Positions 50,825-63,711 of a stretch of DNA of 64,000 nucleotides are shown here, piece after piece (the stretch's first letter is position 1; every line of letters starts with the position of its first letter). Source of the DNA: Christensenellaceae bacterium (GTDB lineage Bacteria > Bacillota > Clostridia > Christensenellales > CAG-138); contig JAFLSU010000002.1 of NCBI GenBank assembly GCA_022510765.1, positions 58,286 to 122,285 on the forward strand, read 5' to 3'. The position numbers were made by a program, and so were the translations under genes. The notes beneath the pieces were generated by a model. The model saw only the letters and a list, made by a program, of their open reading frames with translations, did no database searches and was not told where the DNA came from.

Positions 50825-51103
50825 TCGCATGCAACGGCGATATTTTAACACGTTTAAATGGCGTTGTCAACACCGAATTTAAAATTTTCTGTCTAAGGCG
50901 ATGGGAGCCGAAGCACACAAGGCTCCCCTCGCCTTATCCTCGCCCGAAAGCGATGTCCGGTTTTCGCTCAGCAGTCCAATGTGCGGAATTACTGCACTCA
51001 GCTTCCATGCCATAATATGCGGCTGATCCGCCGAATGTGTGCTGCAATCAAATTGTGCTGCAATCAAATGACGATCACATTGCGAAGTTATCAAGTTCCC
51101 GCC

Positions 51104-53671
<2,568 letters not shown>

Positions 53672-53777
53672 AAATGCCCTCCTCTTTATCTTCTATTCTG
53701 CATCTATTAAAACCATCAACCCGCTTATTATCTGCGGTCGCTGTGTATCTACGATGACAATACCATTCCCTGACAGT

Positions 53778-54740
53778 TCAATAATCATTCTGCTTTCCGT
53801 ACAAGTCAAGATTCCACTTCTCGGGAGTAAATGTCCTTATATAATCACACTGATAAGAGCCCATGTGATACAGTTTATTAGGTTTTTTCATGAACTCGCT
53901 CTCCGCTTCTTGAAGCAGCGTAGCAATGTCCATGGAAGCACAAACGCAGTAGCTCATATCCACACAGCCTAAATCGCTTATGCCTGCATACACGGCCACA
54001 TTTTTCTTAGGTATATAGATAATATCGTTATTGTAAGTGTCCGACATAAGCCGTGCATACAGCTTAGCGTTTAGAAACTTCTTTTTAATCCCGATGCTCA
54101 TCATCCTTTGCTTGGTCGTATTCAAAAATTCGCTGATTCCGTCACGGAATACATGATCGATCTCGGCACCGCAAAAATAACACTTATCTGCATCATCCAG
54201 ATCGGAAATCAGTTTCTCGAATACTGCAGGAGACGGACTGTTTGTCAACGCGTTGACGGTTTTGAATCCGTGGTCGTTATACAGTTTGTTTAGTTCATCT
54301 CCGAGACCTGCGAAATGAACATCGACGTTGATTTTTAACGGCTCATCATCATAATAGGCGCAATCCACAAACATTTCATGCACACCGTCCATTAAAAAGG
54401 AGCACCTCAAATTGCACTTGCATCTTCGGTCGTCCTGGCTGACATCGATAACCTCCGGCTTCATTCCCTCCTTCATCCTTACCTCCGTACTCGCCAGGTG
54501 GGTCTCAAAGAAAACACAGCTTAAACACCTTGCGTTTAGGCACTGCATAGCTTCTACTTCGCTTCTGCTTTTCAAAAACGGCTCGCCAACGGGATAATAG
54601 GCGTTCCATACCAAAGATTCTCGGCCTTGGTCTTCGTTTCTTTTGCATTTATAGCAAACGAACATATCACGATCTGCGGGTTTCAAGTCCATGACCAGCA
54701 GAACTTCATGTTCATTTTTGTAGTAGCATCCGAACAGCAC
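53778..54740 (-). CDS. Cys-rich protein of unknown function (paralogue A)
   Basis: MLFGCYYKNEHEVLLVMDLKPADRDMFVCYKCKRNE..MQCLNARCLSC..CYFCGAEI..PEKWNLDLYGKQND. Confidence 0.75.
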   Translation of the reverse strand: MLFGCYYKNEHEVLLVMDLKPADRDMFVCYKCKRNEDQGRESLVWNAYYPVGEPFLKSRSEVEAMQCLNARCLSCVFFETHLASTEVRMKEGMKPEVIDVSQDDRRCKCNLRCSFLMDGVHEMFVDCAYYDDEPLKINVDVHFAGLGDELNKLYNDHGFKTVNALTNSPSPAVFEKLISDLDDADKCYFCGAEIDHVFRDGISEFLNTTKQRMMSIGIKKKFLNAKLYARLMSDTYNNDIIYIPKKNVAVYAGISDLGCVDMSYCVCASMDIATLLQEAESEFMKKPNKLYHMGSYQCDYIRTFTPEKWNLDLYGKQNDY

Positions 54741-54821
54741 TTTTATCTCCTACGTCAGTTTTTATGAATTTCACTCTTTACTATTGTAAACTCCATCACG
54801 CTTTGCGGGCGGCGCATACCG

Positions 54822-55787
54822 TTATGTAATCATTAAGAAATCATTTTGATTTCCATACAAATCAAGGTTCCACTTTTCAGGGTCACATTGCACAAGGCTT
54901 AGAGCAAAAAGATTCGTGTGAAACAGTTTGTTTTGAACCTGCATTGCTTCGCTTTCAAGCTCCTGAACCCGTTCCACGGTTTCGGTGGGTGCGCACACGA
55001 AATAACACCAATTATCATGATCCATCGAATGGCTATACACGGCTATTACTATGTTTTTCTTTGGTATATAGATAACATTGCTGTTGCCGATACTTGTCAT
55101 CATGCGAACATACAGTTTGGAATTAAGAAACCTCTTCTTAACTACGATGCACATGGTTCTGTCGTCCGATATTTTATGATGTTTACGCATACTCTCACGG
55201 AGGATATAGCTGATTTCGATACCGCAAAAATAGCAGAGATCGTCCTCATCCAGACCCAAAATCAGCTCATCGAATACTGCCGGGGACGGACGCAGCGTCA
55301 GCGCGTATATTCTGCGCACACCGTAGTCCGTATACAGTTTGAGCAGCTCATCCACAACGCCTAAGAATCGAATATCGGCTTCTATCTTTATCTCACCATC
55401 ATCGTAATAAGAACATTCCGCAAACATTTCACTAGGGCTGTTGATAAGAAAATCACGCCTCATTCTGCACTCATTGTATAGATCATTCCCTTCGAATTCG
55501 GCAATTCTCTGCTCCTTGCCCGTACCTACGACCGTATGCAATCGATGATGAGCGCGGTAAACACAGCTCAAACACCTTTCGTTCAGGCATTGCATGACCT
55601 CCAATTCGCTTCTGCTTTTCAAAAACGGCTTGCCCACGGGATAATAGGCGTTCCATATCAAAGATTCCCGATCTCCGCATTCGTTCCTTTTACATTTATA
55701 GCAAACAAACTTATTGTGATCGGTAGGCGCCAAATCATATATTAACAAAACTTCCTTATCATCTTTATAGTAGCACCCTAACAGCAT
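54822..55787 (-). CDS. Cys-rich protein of unknown function (paralogue B)
   Basis: MLLGCYYKDDKEVLLIYDLAPTDHNKFVCYKCKRNE..MQCLNERCLSC..CYFCGIEI..PEKWNLDLYGNQND; co-linear with paralogue A. Confidence 0.75.
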   Translation of the reverse strand: MLLGCYYKDDKEVLLIYDLAPTDHNKFVCYKCKRNECGDRESLIWNAYYPVGKPFLKSRSELEVMQCLNERCLSCVYRAHHRLHTVVGTGKEQRIAEFEGNDLYNECRMRRDFLINSPSEMFAECSYYDDGEIKIEADIRFLGVVDELLKLYTDYGVRRIYALTLRPSPAVFDELILGLDEDDLCYFCGIEISYILRESMRKHHKISDDRTMCIVVKKRFLNSKLYVRMMTSIGNSNVIYIPKKNIVIAVYSHSMDHDNWCYFVCAPTETVERVQELESEAMQVQNKLFHTNLFALSLVQCDPEKWNLDLYGNQNDFLMIT

Positions 55788-56018
55788 TGCAATGCCCTCC
55801 ATCTATTGACGTACCGTAACGCGAACAGTATATCACACTTATATTAATAAATCCACGATTTTCGGTAAGTATTGCGTTATCATCAAAGGCACGAAATTCG
55901 TATATTTATGAAAAACGTGTAATCCGATTGCCATTCTTTAAAATATGTTGTAAAATTGCTAATGAACGGAATAGGGGGCGGATCGCCGCTCCCATGAAAA
56001 TACGGAGGATTTATTTAA

Positions 56019-57353
56019 ATGAACCCCAAGTTTGAAAACAACATCGGCATCAAGGTTCCCGAGCTTATGATGCCCGCAAAGAGCGTTGATCTGACCAAGT
56101 GGGCCTGCGTTGCGTGCGACCAGTACACTTCCCAGCCCGATTACTGGAACAAGTGCGAGGAAATCGTAGGTGATGCTCCCTCCACCCTGCGCCTGATGCT
56201 TCCCGAGATCTATCTTGAGAAGGAAGGCGAGGCTGAGCGCATCGCGGCAGTTCGCAAGGCGATGGACGAGTATGTCGAAAAGGGCATTCTCGAAAACAGG
56301 GGCGAGGGCTTTGTCTTCACTCGCCGCACGGTTGACGGCAAGACCCGCAACGGCCTCGTTGCCGCGCTCGATCTCGAATGCTATGACTATTCCAAGGGTT
56401 CCACCACCCTCATTAGAGCTACGGAGGGTACTATCGTGGAGCGCATTCCGCCCCGCCTCAGGATCCGTGACGGCGCACCGCTCGAGCTCCCGCACATCAT
56501 CGTGCTGATTGACGACGAGAACAAGACCGTTATCGAACCGCTCACCAAACAGCTTGAAAAAGTCGAGCAGCTCTATGATTTTGAGCTTATGCAGGACGGC
56601 GGCCATGCGGAAGGCTGGCTCATAAACGATGAAAGCATGATCGAAGGCGTTATCAAGGGACTTGAAGCACTCGTTGACCCGAACAAGTACGGCACCGAGA
56701 TGCCTCCCCTCCTCTTCGCGATGGGCGACGGCAACCATAGCTTCGCGACCGCAAAGGCGAACTGGGAGAAGCTGAAAGCGAACCTCTCCGAGGAGGAGCG
56801 CAAGAATCATCCCGCGCGTTATGCGCTCATCGAGCTTGAAAACGTCCATGATGACGGCATAATCTTTGAACCCATCCACAGGGTCGTGTTCAACGTGCAT
56901 GTCTCCGCATTCCTTGAGGCGCTCAAGGCAAAGCTCGTCGAATTGAACGGCGAATGCGAGATCGAGCTATTCGATTGTGAACACTGCATGGAAAAGGCGT
57001 TGAAGGAAGCTCCCGAGGGCGCACATGTGATCCCCGTTATCATTGAAAGCAAGAAGGGACTCATCATCGTAAACAAGCCCGCCGCGCAGCTCGAGGTCGG
57101 CACGCTCCAGAACGCGCTTGATGTTATCCTCAAGGCTACCGAGGGTGCAACCATCGACTACATCCACGGTGCTGACGTGGTGGAGGAGCTTGGCGGCAAG
57201 CCAGGAAACATCGGCTTCCTGCTCCCCCCGATGCATAAATCGGCACTGTTCCGCACCGTTGTTTTCGACGGCGCACTCCCCAGAAAGACCTTCTCCATGG
57301 GCGAGGCGCACGAAAAGCGCTATTACCTCGAGTGCAGAAAGATCCATAATTAA
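56019..57353 (+). CDS. DUF1015-family protein
   Basis: VDLTKWACVACDQYTSQPDYWNKCEEIVGDAPSTLRLMLPEIYL..LLFAMGDGNHSFATAKANWE. Confidence 0.88.
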   Translation: MNPKFENNIGIKVPELMMPAKSVDLTKWACVACDQYTSQPDYWNKCEEIVGDAPSTLRLMLPEIYLEKEGEAERIAAVRKAMDEYVEKGILENRGEGFVFTRRTVDGKTRNGLVAALDLECYDYSKGSTTLIRATEGTIVERIPPRLRIRDGAPLELPHIIVLIDDENKTVIEPLTKQLEKVEQLYDFELMQDGGHAEGWLINDESMIEGVIKGLEALVDPNKYGTEMPPLLFAMGDGNHSFATAKANWEKLKANLSEEERKNHPARYALIELENVHDDGIIFEPIHRVVFNVHVSAFLEALKAKLVELNGECEIELFDCEHCMEKALKEAPEGAHVIPVIIESKKGLIIVNKPAAQLEVGTLQNALDVILKATEGATIDYIHGADVVEELGGKPGNIGFLLPPMHKSALFRTVVFDGALPRKTFSMGEAHEKRYYLECRKIHN

Positions 57354-57380
57354 TTATTTGGGGCGCTGCCCCAAACCCCG

Positions 57381-57410
57381 CTTAGGGTGCTTTTGAAAAA
57401 GCACCCTAAG
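57381..57410. terminator. Strong hairpin downstream of the DUF1015 gene
   Basis: CTTAGGGTGCTT-ttgaaa-AAGCACCCTAAG, perfect 12-bp stem; no clear U-tract. Confidence 0.4.
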
Positions 57411-57490
57411 AACCCGAAAACTTTTAAGGGGAACTTTGGTTTTTACCGCCAGTATCCTAATTATTTTTTATGCTCTGATAAGCAAAGCAC

Positions 57491-58450
57491 ATGTTAGAAA
57501 CCACGCTTCATTCGCTGTCCGCAGTCCTCATCGTCATGTTCATGGTCGGTGTGGGCTGGCTTTTTGGCAAGCTCGGCTACATAAGGCATGAGCATAAGAG
57601 CCTAATGATAAAGCTCATCATTTCGGCAGGCATGCCCGCCCTGGTCGTAAACAATGTGTTCGGCAGTCTCGACCTGTCCGCACTCGAAAAACCGTGGCTA
57701 CTGTTTCTGCTACCGCTACTCGCTATGCTCATTACGCTCGGCATCGGCGTACTGCTTGCAAGGCTATTGAAGCCCGATGAAAAACGCAGAGGCGGGTTCA
57801 TAACCATGTGCGCGTTCTCAAACTCCATCTTCGTTGGCCTTCCGATGAATACCGGATTGTTCGGAGATGCCGCCGTTCCGTTCGTGATGTGTTTTTATAT
57901 AGTCAACACCACGCTTTTTTGGACAGTCGGAAATTACCTCATCAGCAGATCCGGCGAGGGTGCGAATCACGAAAAGGGCTTCTTTAAAAACCTCAAGAAA
58001 CTGATCTCCCCACCCCTCGTCGCGCTTGCGATTTCACTTCCGCTGCTTGCGCTCGGCGTAAAAATGCCGGAGCCGATAGTTCGCCTTTCGGGGTACATGG
58101 GCAATATCGTAACGCCGATCGCCCTGTTCTACATCGGCTATGCCCTGTACGAATACGGTCTCAAGAGCCTTAAGCCCGACAAATGTATGCTCGGCGTTAT
58201 GGGTGTGCGCTTCATCGTCGCACCGCTTGTGATGCTCGGGCTTTGTATGCTCTTTGGCTTCGGCGGAATGCCCTCGGGCGTGCTCATAATCGAATCGGCA
58301 ATGCCCGTCATGACGCAGGCGGTCGTCGTTGCTGCGGCACACGATGCGGATGAGAGCTTTGTGGCAGGCGGCATGAGCATTACGACATTGGGCTGCTTCG
58401 TGCTCGTCCCCCTGCTGATGCTTTTAATGCAGGCGCTTGGGCTTATATGA
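57491..58450 (+). CDS. AEC-family (auxin efflux carrier-like) transporter
   Basis: About 10 TM; FITMCAFSNSIFVGLPMNTGLFGDAAVPFVMCFYIVNTTLFWTVG. Confidence 0.88.
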   Translation: MLETTLHSLSAVLIVMFMVGVGWLFGKLGYIRHEHKSLMIKLIISAGMPALVVNNVFGSLDLSALEKPWLLFLLPLLAMLITLGIGVLLARLLKPDEKRRGGFITMCAFSNSIFVGLPMNTGLFGDAAVPFVMCFYIVNTTLFWTVGNYLISRSGEGANHEKGFFKNLKKLISPPLVALAISLPLLALGVKMPEPIVRLSGYMGNIVTPIALFYIGYALYEYGLKSLKPDKCMLGVMGVRFIVAPLVMLGLCMLFGFGGMPSGVLIIESAMPVMTQAVVVAAAHDADESFVAGGMSITTLGCFVLVPLLMLLMQALGLI

Positions 58451-58530
58451 TGCTTTCGGGCATGAACGGAAGATTTTACATGATAATTAAGAATACCCGA
58501 AAATCTTGATGACGGAAAGGAACCAATGGC

Positions 58531-59043
58531 ATGAAGATCGCTATAATTGGTTACAGCGGAGCCGGAAAATCCACTCTCGCAAAACGCATTTCGGAGAAGT
58601 TTGATATTCCGCTTTTGTATTTGGATACCATTCGATTCAAGCCCCATTGGACGGAGCGAGCGGATGAAGAATGTATCGAAATAATCGGAGACTGGATGGA
58701 TGAGCACGAATGCTGGGTCATCGACGGCAATTACAAGCAGCTTTTGCAGGAGCGCCGCTACGATGAGGCTGATTACATCGTTTTTCTTGATTTCCCCAAG
58801 CGGGTTTGCTGGAAGCGCGTCAAGCAGCGTTTTAAGGAGTATGAGGGCAGAAGCCGTGAAAGCGTCACATTTGGTTGTGAGGAAAAACTGGATGACGAAT
58901 TCATACGCTGGGTAAAGCACGATTGCAGAGACAAGTACAAACGCGCGGCGTATGACCGCACCGAAAGGGCGTATCCCGAAAAATTCATCCGCTGCAAGAA
59001 CGATGCCGATGTGGATGCGTTCGTTGAAAAGCTGCACATATGA
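58531..59043 (+). CDS. P-loop adenylate kinase-like (FlaR/topology modulation-like) protein
   Basis: MKIAIIGYSGAGKSTLAKRISEKFDIPLLYLDTIRFKPHW..WVIDGNY..DYIVFLDFPKRVCWKRV. Confidence 0.85.
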   Translation: MKIAIIGYSGAGKSTLAKRISEKFDIPLLYLDTIRFKPHWTERADEECIEIIGDWMDEHECWVIDGNYKQLLQERRYDEADYIVFLDFPKRVCWKRVKQRFKEYEGRSRESVTFGCEEKLDDEFIRWVKHDCRDKYKRAAYDRTERAYPEKFIRCKNDADVDAFVEKLHI

Positions 59044-59124
59044 TTATCCATACGCGCAGCCAAGAATGAGTTCAACGCACTATAATGCTCTGCCATCAAT
59101 CCTTGAAAAAGCATTTCCTCAAGG

Positions 59125-59149
59125 TGCCGCTTTGAGCGGCATTATTATT
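59125..59149 (+). terminator. Rho-independent terminator
   Basis: TGCCGC-tttga-GCGGCA followed by TTATTATTA. Confidence 0.6.
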
Positions 59150-59151
59150 AA

Positions 59152-60471
59152 TTAGTATCGCATTACAAATATAATGCTTACGAATATTATCTGCGCCGCA
59201 AGCAGTACACCCATGAAGATGAGCCTTGGAATTCTTCTTCTAAGACAGTCCGCCATGATCATAGGAAGCGTCGGACAGAGACAGAGCGAATAAATCAGCA
59301 TGTTATGGCTCCCAATGACGGCCGGAGCAAGTGCATACCAAAGCATTGTAAATACGGTAAAAGGCGAATGCATACGTTTTGCTGCAAGCCCCAGCATCGC
59401 CCCGAAACCGATGTACGCAACGATCGCGGTGAACATGGCGTTTGCCGAGGTCGCCGAAAGGTTCCAGTTGCCCACAAGCAGCCCCAAATCCTCAAAGAAG
59501 AAGCGGAAACCCGAGCTGCCCAAAAGTTTAAAGGGTGACTGCTCGTACAATGAAAGCGATGCCGCCGCCATGGACAGCCCCACCGCAACAATCGGAAGCA
59601 GCATTGCAGCGACCGATTTAAGCACCTCTTTTGGCGTGCAGCGAGACTCACCCTTGCTCTTAAGAACGAGTGCTTTGACCGTCTCCATTATAATAGGAAT
59701 TATAAGGAGAATCCCTAAAACATTGCATAAGACCGAAAGCGTACAGAAGATACCCGCTGCAAAAAACTTACCCTTTCGGAGAAAATAGAACACGCACAGC
59801 GAGAACAGCAGAAATGGCGCGATCCCGCTCTGCGGCATCAGAAGGTACACCATGGCGGGCGATAAGAACAATATAATCAGTGCTTCGAAGGAGGCTCTGC
59901 GGTCGGAATCGAACAGCATTACCCTGTGAAGCATTACGGTAAGCGCGCATATGCAGATCGTGTTTATTAGGAATGCGCATAGAACGCCCTGCCCCGTCAA
60001 TCCGCCGATAAGGTCGGATACGAGTGGGATCAGCGGAAGCAGGGCAAGCCTCTCCTCCGCGTTATGCGCGTATTCGCCAAGTCCGAAATAGTTGCTTCTC
60101 ATAAATATTTCGGGATACTTTTTGAAAATCGTGCCGGAAAAACCGTTTACCGCGTTATGTATCGCATATATGCCAAGAATGAACACGAGCTGCGCTATGA
60201 ACGAAAGAAGTATTATCCTTAGCGTTGGATTCAGCCTGCGCCGGCTTCGCTCGCCAAGCTTCTCATAGAGCGGGGACGGCGATGGCCCGGTGCAGTACTT
60301 AAGAAACGGCGACAGACCGCGAAGATACGCAAAGGCAATTATCAATATGCTTATTGAGCCGCATACGACCGTAACCGTATCCGCCCTTTGGCTTAAAACG
60401 GCATATGCAAGAAAGCCGCAGAGCAATGCGGCGGGTATTCCGTATGAAAGTATCTTTTCAAGCTTTTTCAT
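59152..60471 (-). CDS. Polytopic membrane protein, possible GT-C/PIG-V-like mannosyltransferase
   Basis: About 10-11 TM segments across 439 aa; long early loop (GTIFKKYPEIFMRSNYFGLGEYAHNAEERLALLPLIP). Confidence 0.5.
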   Translation of the reverse strand: MKKLEKILSYGIPAALLCGFLAYAVLSQRADTVTVVCGSISILIIAFAYLRGLSPFLKYCTGPSPSPLYEKLGERSRRRLNPTLRIILLSFIAQLVFILGIYAIHNAVNGFSGTIFKKYPEIFMRSNYFGLGEYAHNAEERLALLPLIPLVSDLIGGLTGQGVLCAFLINTICICALTVMLHRVMLFDSDRRASFEALIILFLSPAMVYLLMPQSGIAPFLLFSLCVFYFLRKGKFFAAGIFCTLSVLCNVLGILLIIPIIMETVKALVLKSKGESRCTPKEVLKSVAAMLLPIVAVGLSMAAASLSLYEQSPFKLLGSSGFRFFFEDLGLLVGNWNLSATSANAMFTAIVAYIGFGAMLGLAAKRMHSPFTVFTMLWYALAPAVIGSHNMLIYSLCLCPTLPMIMADCLRRRIPRLIFMGVLLAAQIIFVSIIFVMRY

Positions 60472-60717
60472 GTCTAAATTATACTATCGCAAAGCCTTGC
60501 TTGCAACCCTGCTAGCGCACAAAACTTTGATATTGCGATTCAAATACGCTTTTTCCCCACACATCCCATCCTCGATCTAAAACAATTCAACGTGTATGCA
60601 TATATATTATTGGTATATTCCGTTGACGAAAGTTGGTTGAAATGTTAGAATAATAGATAATTTGCTGTGCGTTCTATAACATGCGCCGGCATAGAACATT
60701 CAAGGAGGAAAAAACCT

Positions 60718-63333
60718 ATGAAGTGGACCAGAAGGCTTCTTGCTCTGCTGCTTGCAGCAGTCATGAGCTTCAGCCTCGTCACAGTCGCTGGCGGCGAATC
60801 GGGAACCCCGAATGAGCCCGTCGACAACAGCAAGCGCATCAACGACCTGCTTGCGTATTCCGATCGTCTGCACCAGATGACGGAAAAGTATGCGCTTAAG
60901 GACGCAAAAGAACATGCTGACGAAGACCCCTTTGCAAACGCAAGGATCATCGTCAAGAGCGCAAACGAGCTCGATTACACCGGCTCCGTTGCGCATGTAA
61001 ACGGCTATAACGACTGGCATGTAATCCAGTACAGGACTCCCGAAGAGGCACGCAAGGCTGCCGAAATGTATGAAAAGGTCAAGGGTGTACAGTATGCTGC
61101 TCCCGATACCATCATGAGCATAGCTCAGCAGCCCGGCGTTGACGAATTCCTCTCCTGGGGCTATGCTCCTGCGCATGTCGGTGCGTACAACTACGCAACC
61201 TGGCTCGTTGACTATGCGGGAGGCGTGGAGAATCTGCCCACCATCACCGTCGCAGTCATCGATACCGGTGCGGACAGCGACCACGAATACCTCGTTGACA
61301 GGCTCGTTCCCGGCTATGACTTTGTAAATAACGATGCCGACCCCGAGGATGACCATTATCATGGTACGCATGTTTCGGGTACTGTCATCGACGGCACCCT
61401 GCCCAATGTAAAGATCATGGCTCTCAAGTGCCTTGACGAAGGCGGCTACGGCAATACCTCCGATATCGTAAACGCGATGGAGTATGCTTACCTCAACGGC
61501 TGCGATGCAGCAAACCTCAGCCTCAGGGGACCCTGTAACGCACAAGGTCATCCGATGTATGAGGAAGTCATTGCCAACGGTACTGCGGCCGGAACAGTTT
61601 ATTGTGTTGCTGCGGGCAATGATTACGGCAGCGATGTTTCGAACTGGTGCCCCGCAAACGTTGAGCAGGCTATAACCGTTGCGGCTCACGACAGAAATCG
61701 CCGCATGGCGGACTTCTCCAATGTCGGCTCTGGCGTTGATATAACCGCTCCCGGCGTTGATATTCTCAGCGCACGCAAGGGCGGCGGCTATCATTCCCTT
61801 GACGGAACCTCTATGGCGACCCCCCATGTCGCGGCTGCGGTTGCACTCGTCAGGAGCTATGCTCCCGATATGAGCGTTGAAGACGTAACTGCCGCACTGA
61901 AGGGCGCCGCCATTGACGAGGGTCTCGTCGGCGGCGGTACCGGACTTCTCAATGTTGCCGACCTGTTCAAATTTGACCCCCACCTCAACGGCGAAGGCAG
62001 CTTCATTCACTTCACCTCCGACGGTCAGTACGCTTGGGGCGTGGATGGCAACACCGCTTTCAGCGGCAATGCAGGCGCTGATAATTCCGTCTCCGTCCTC
62101 ACGAGCAAGAACATCTTCGGTGCTTATCAGGAAATCTCATTCGAGTACAAGGTAAGCAGCGAACAGGGCCATGATTTCTTCAGGTTCTGCGCAAATGGCG
62201 AAACCCTGCTTGAAGTCAGCGGCGACCACGACTGGCAGACCTTCACAGGCATCATCCCGACGGTAGGTGAAACGGTTCTTACTTGGGAGTATTCCAAGGA
62301 CGCAAGCGGCTCCGCAGGTTCCGATAAGGCATGGATCCGCAATGTTGTCGTAAGCAAAACGATCAGCTCCGTGATCAACACGGGTTCAAGCGACTTCTTC
62401 TTCGAGGGCAATGAGTATCCCTGGATCATCGATGGCGATTCCGCAAAGAGCGGCAACGCAGGCGTGAATAACTCCGTATCCGAAATCTCCGCAACGCATT
62501 ACATGAGTGCTGGTGTCTCCTTTGTATTCAAATACAAGGTAAGCTGCGGCTCCGGCGACAGGTTCGAGTTCCTCGTAAACGGTCAGTCCCAGCTCAACGT
62601 CACTACCGAAACCGGCTGGACGCAGTATGAGTATCAGGCACCCGCCGATGGTCAGTATGTGTTCACCTTCCGCTACACCAAGGACGGCTCCGGCGCATCC
62701 GGAAGCGATGCCGCATGGGTAAAGGAAGTCGAGATGTACTATACTCTCAGCGCCGCGCTGAACGCTCCCGGCAGCAACCTGACTTTCATTTCCGACGGAA
62801 CTTACCCCTGGATCGTTGAACAGGACTATGCTAAGAGCGGTAATTCCGGACGCAGCTCCTCCACCTCCAGCGTTACCGTGACGGTCAACATGCATGCAGG
62901 TGACACCATATCCTTCCGCTACAGGGTAAGCAGCGAGACCAACTATGACTTCTTCAAGTTCTTTGTAAACGGTTCCCAGCTTATAAGTGAATCGGGCGAC
63001 TTGAGTTGGAGAGAGTATTCCTATGAGGTTCCTTCGGACGGCACTTACGAGTTTGAGTGGAGATATACGAAGGACGGCAGCGTCGATAGAAACGATGACT
63101 GTGTATACGTTGATGACGTATCCGTATCCGGAACGGTTGAATCCATTCTCGGCGACTGCGACGGCGACGGCATCATTACGGTTTCCGATGCTCTGCTTGC
63201 AATGCGCTATGCAATGGGCATTGTAAACGGGTCGGCTCTTAACGTTGATATGGCCGATGCTGATAATGACGGCATTGTTACGATAAACGATGCTCTAATT
63301 ATCCTCCGCTGGGCAATGGACATACAAGCCTAA
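60718..63333 (+). CDS. Secreted S8 (subtilisin) protease with three tandem repeats and C-terminal dockerin
   Basis: Signal peptide MKWTRRLLALLLAAVMSFSLVTVAGG; triad VAVIDTGADSDHE / HYHGTHVSGT / LDGTSMATPHVAAAVAL; dockerin GDCDGDGIITVSDALLAMRYAMG..ADADNDGIVTINDALIILRWAMD. Confidence 0.94.
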   Translation: MKWTRRLLALLLAAVMSFSLVTVAGGESGTPNEPVDNSKRINDLLAYSDRLHQMTEKYALKDAKEHADEDPFANARIIVKSANELDYTGSVAHVNGYNDWHVIQYRTPEEARKAAEMYEKVKGVQYAAPDTIMSIAQQPGVDEFLSWGYAPAHVGAYNYATWLVDYAGGVENLPTITVAVIDTGADSDHEYLVDRLVPGYDFVNNDADPEDDHYHGTHVSGTVIDGTLPNVKIMALKCLDEGGYGNTSDIVNAMEYAYLNGCDAANLSLRGPCNAQGHPMYEEVIANGTAAGTVYCVAAGNDYGSDVSNWCPANVEQAITVAAHDRNRRMADFSNVGSGVDITAPGVDILSARKGGGYHSLDGTSMATPHVAAAVALVRSYAPDMSVEDVTAALKGAAIDEGLVGGGTGLLNVADLFKFDPHLNGEGSFIHFTSDGQYAWGVDGNTAFSGNAGADNSVSVLTSKNIFGAYQEISFEYKVSSEQGHDFFRFCANGETLLEVSGDHDWQTFTGIIPTVGETVLTWEYSKDASGSAGSDKAWIRNVVVSKTISSVINTGSSDFFFEGNEYPWIIDGDSAKSGNAGVNNSVSEISATHYMSAGVSFVFKYKVSCGSGDRFEFLVNGQSQLNVTTETGWTQYEYQAPADGQYVFTFRYTKDGSGASGSDAAWVKEVEMYYTLSAALNAPGSNLTFISDGTYPWIVEQDYAKSGNSGRSSSTSSVTVTVNMHAGDTISFRYRVSSETNYDFFKFFVNGSQLISESGDLSWREYSYEVPSDGTYEFEWRYTKDGSVDRNDDCVYVDDVSVSGTVESILGDCDGDGIITVSDALLAMRYAMGIVNGSALNVDMADADNDGIVTINDALIILRWAMDIQA

Positions 63334-63440
63334 CTACGAAACGGCGCATCTGCATTCCAATGGATCGACATGCTCGGAGCGCCTATAAACTAAACGACTC
63401 GGTTTACGATGAATGTCATTAGCCGAATGTCGATGAACTA

Positions 63441-63475
63441 AAAAGGCTCGGACGCCGTTTGGCTCCGAGCCTTTT
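63441..63475 (+). terminator. Rho-independent terminator of the S8 protease gene
   Basis: AAAAGGCTCGG...CCGAGCCTTTTCC. Confidence 0.8.
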
Positions 63476-63711
63476 CCTATAGCGCTGCTGTATCTAATTA
63501 GCGGACTTAAGTCGAGGATCCGCTTCATCACGCAGGAATGGAACAATCCATTGACACAACGCATCTGAGACTTGACTTTGTATGCAATATAAATATAATG
63601 GATACATGACGGCATCATGCTGTAGGCAAGACGCGCGGATACCGCTGCTCATCTGCATGCCGCCGGCTTGCACCCCTATAAAGGGAAAAAATAATTTCAG
63701 GAGGAAACAAA

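Noticed and set aside
55959-56900. 313-aa minus-strand ORF opposite the DUF1015 gene
   Set aside because: The sense frame matches DUF1015; antisense frame is a shadow.
60700-62010. 436-aa minus-strand ORF opposite the S8 protease
   Set aside because: The sense strand carries signal peptide, catalytic triad and dockerin; the antisense frame has no recognisable domain.
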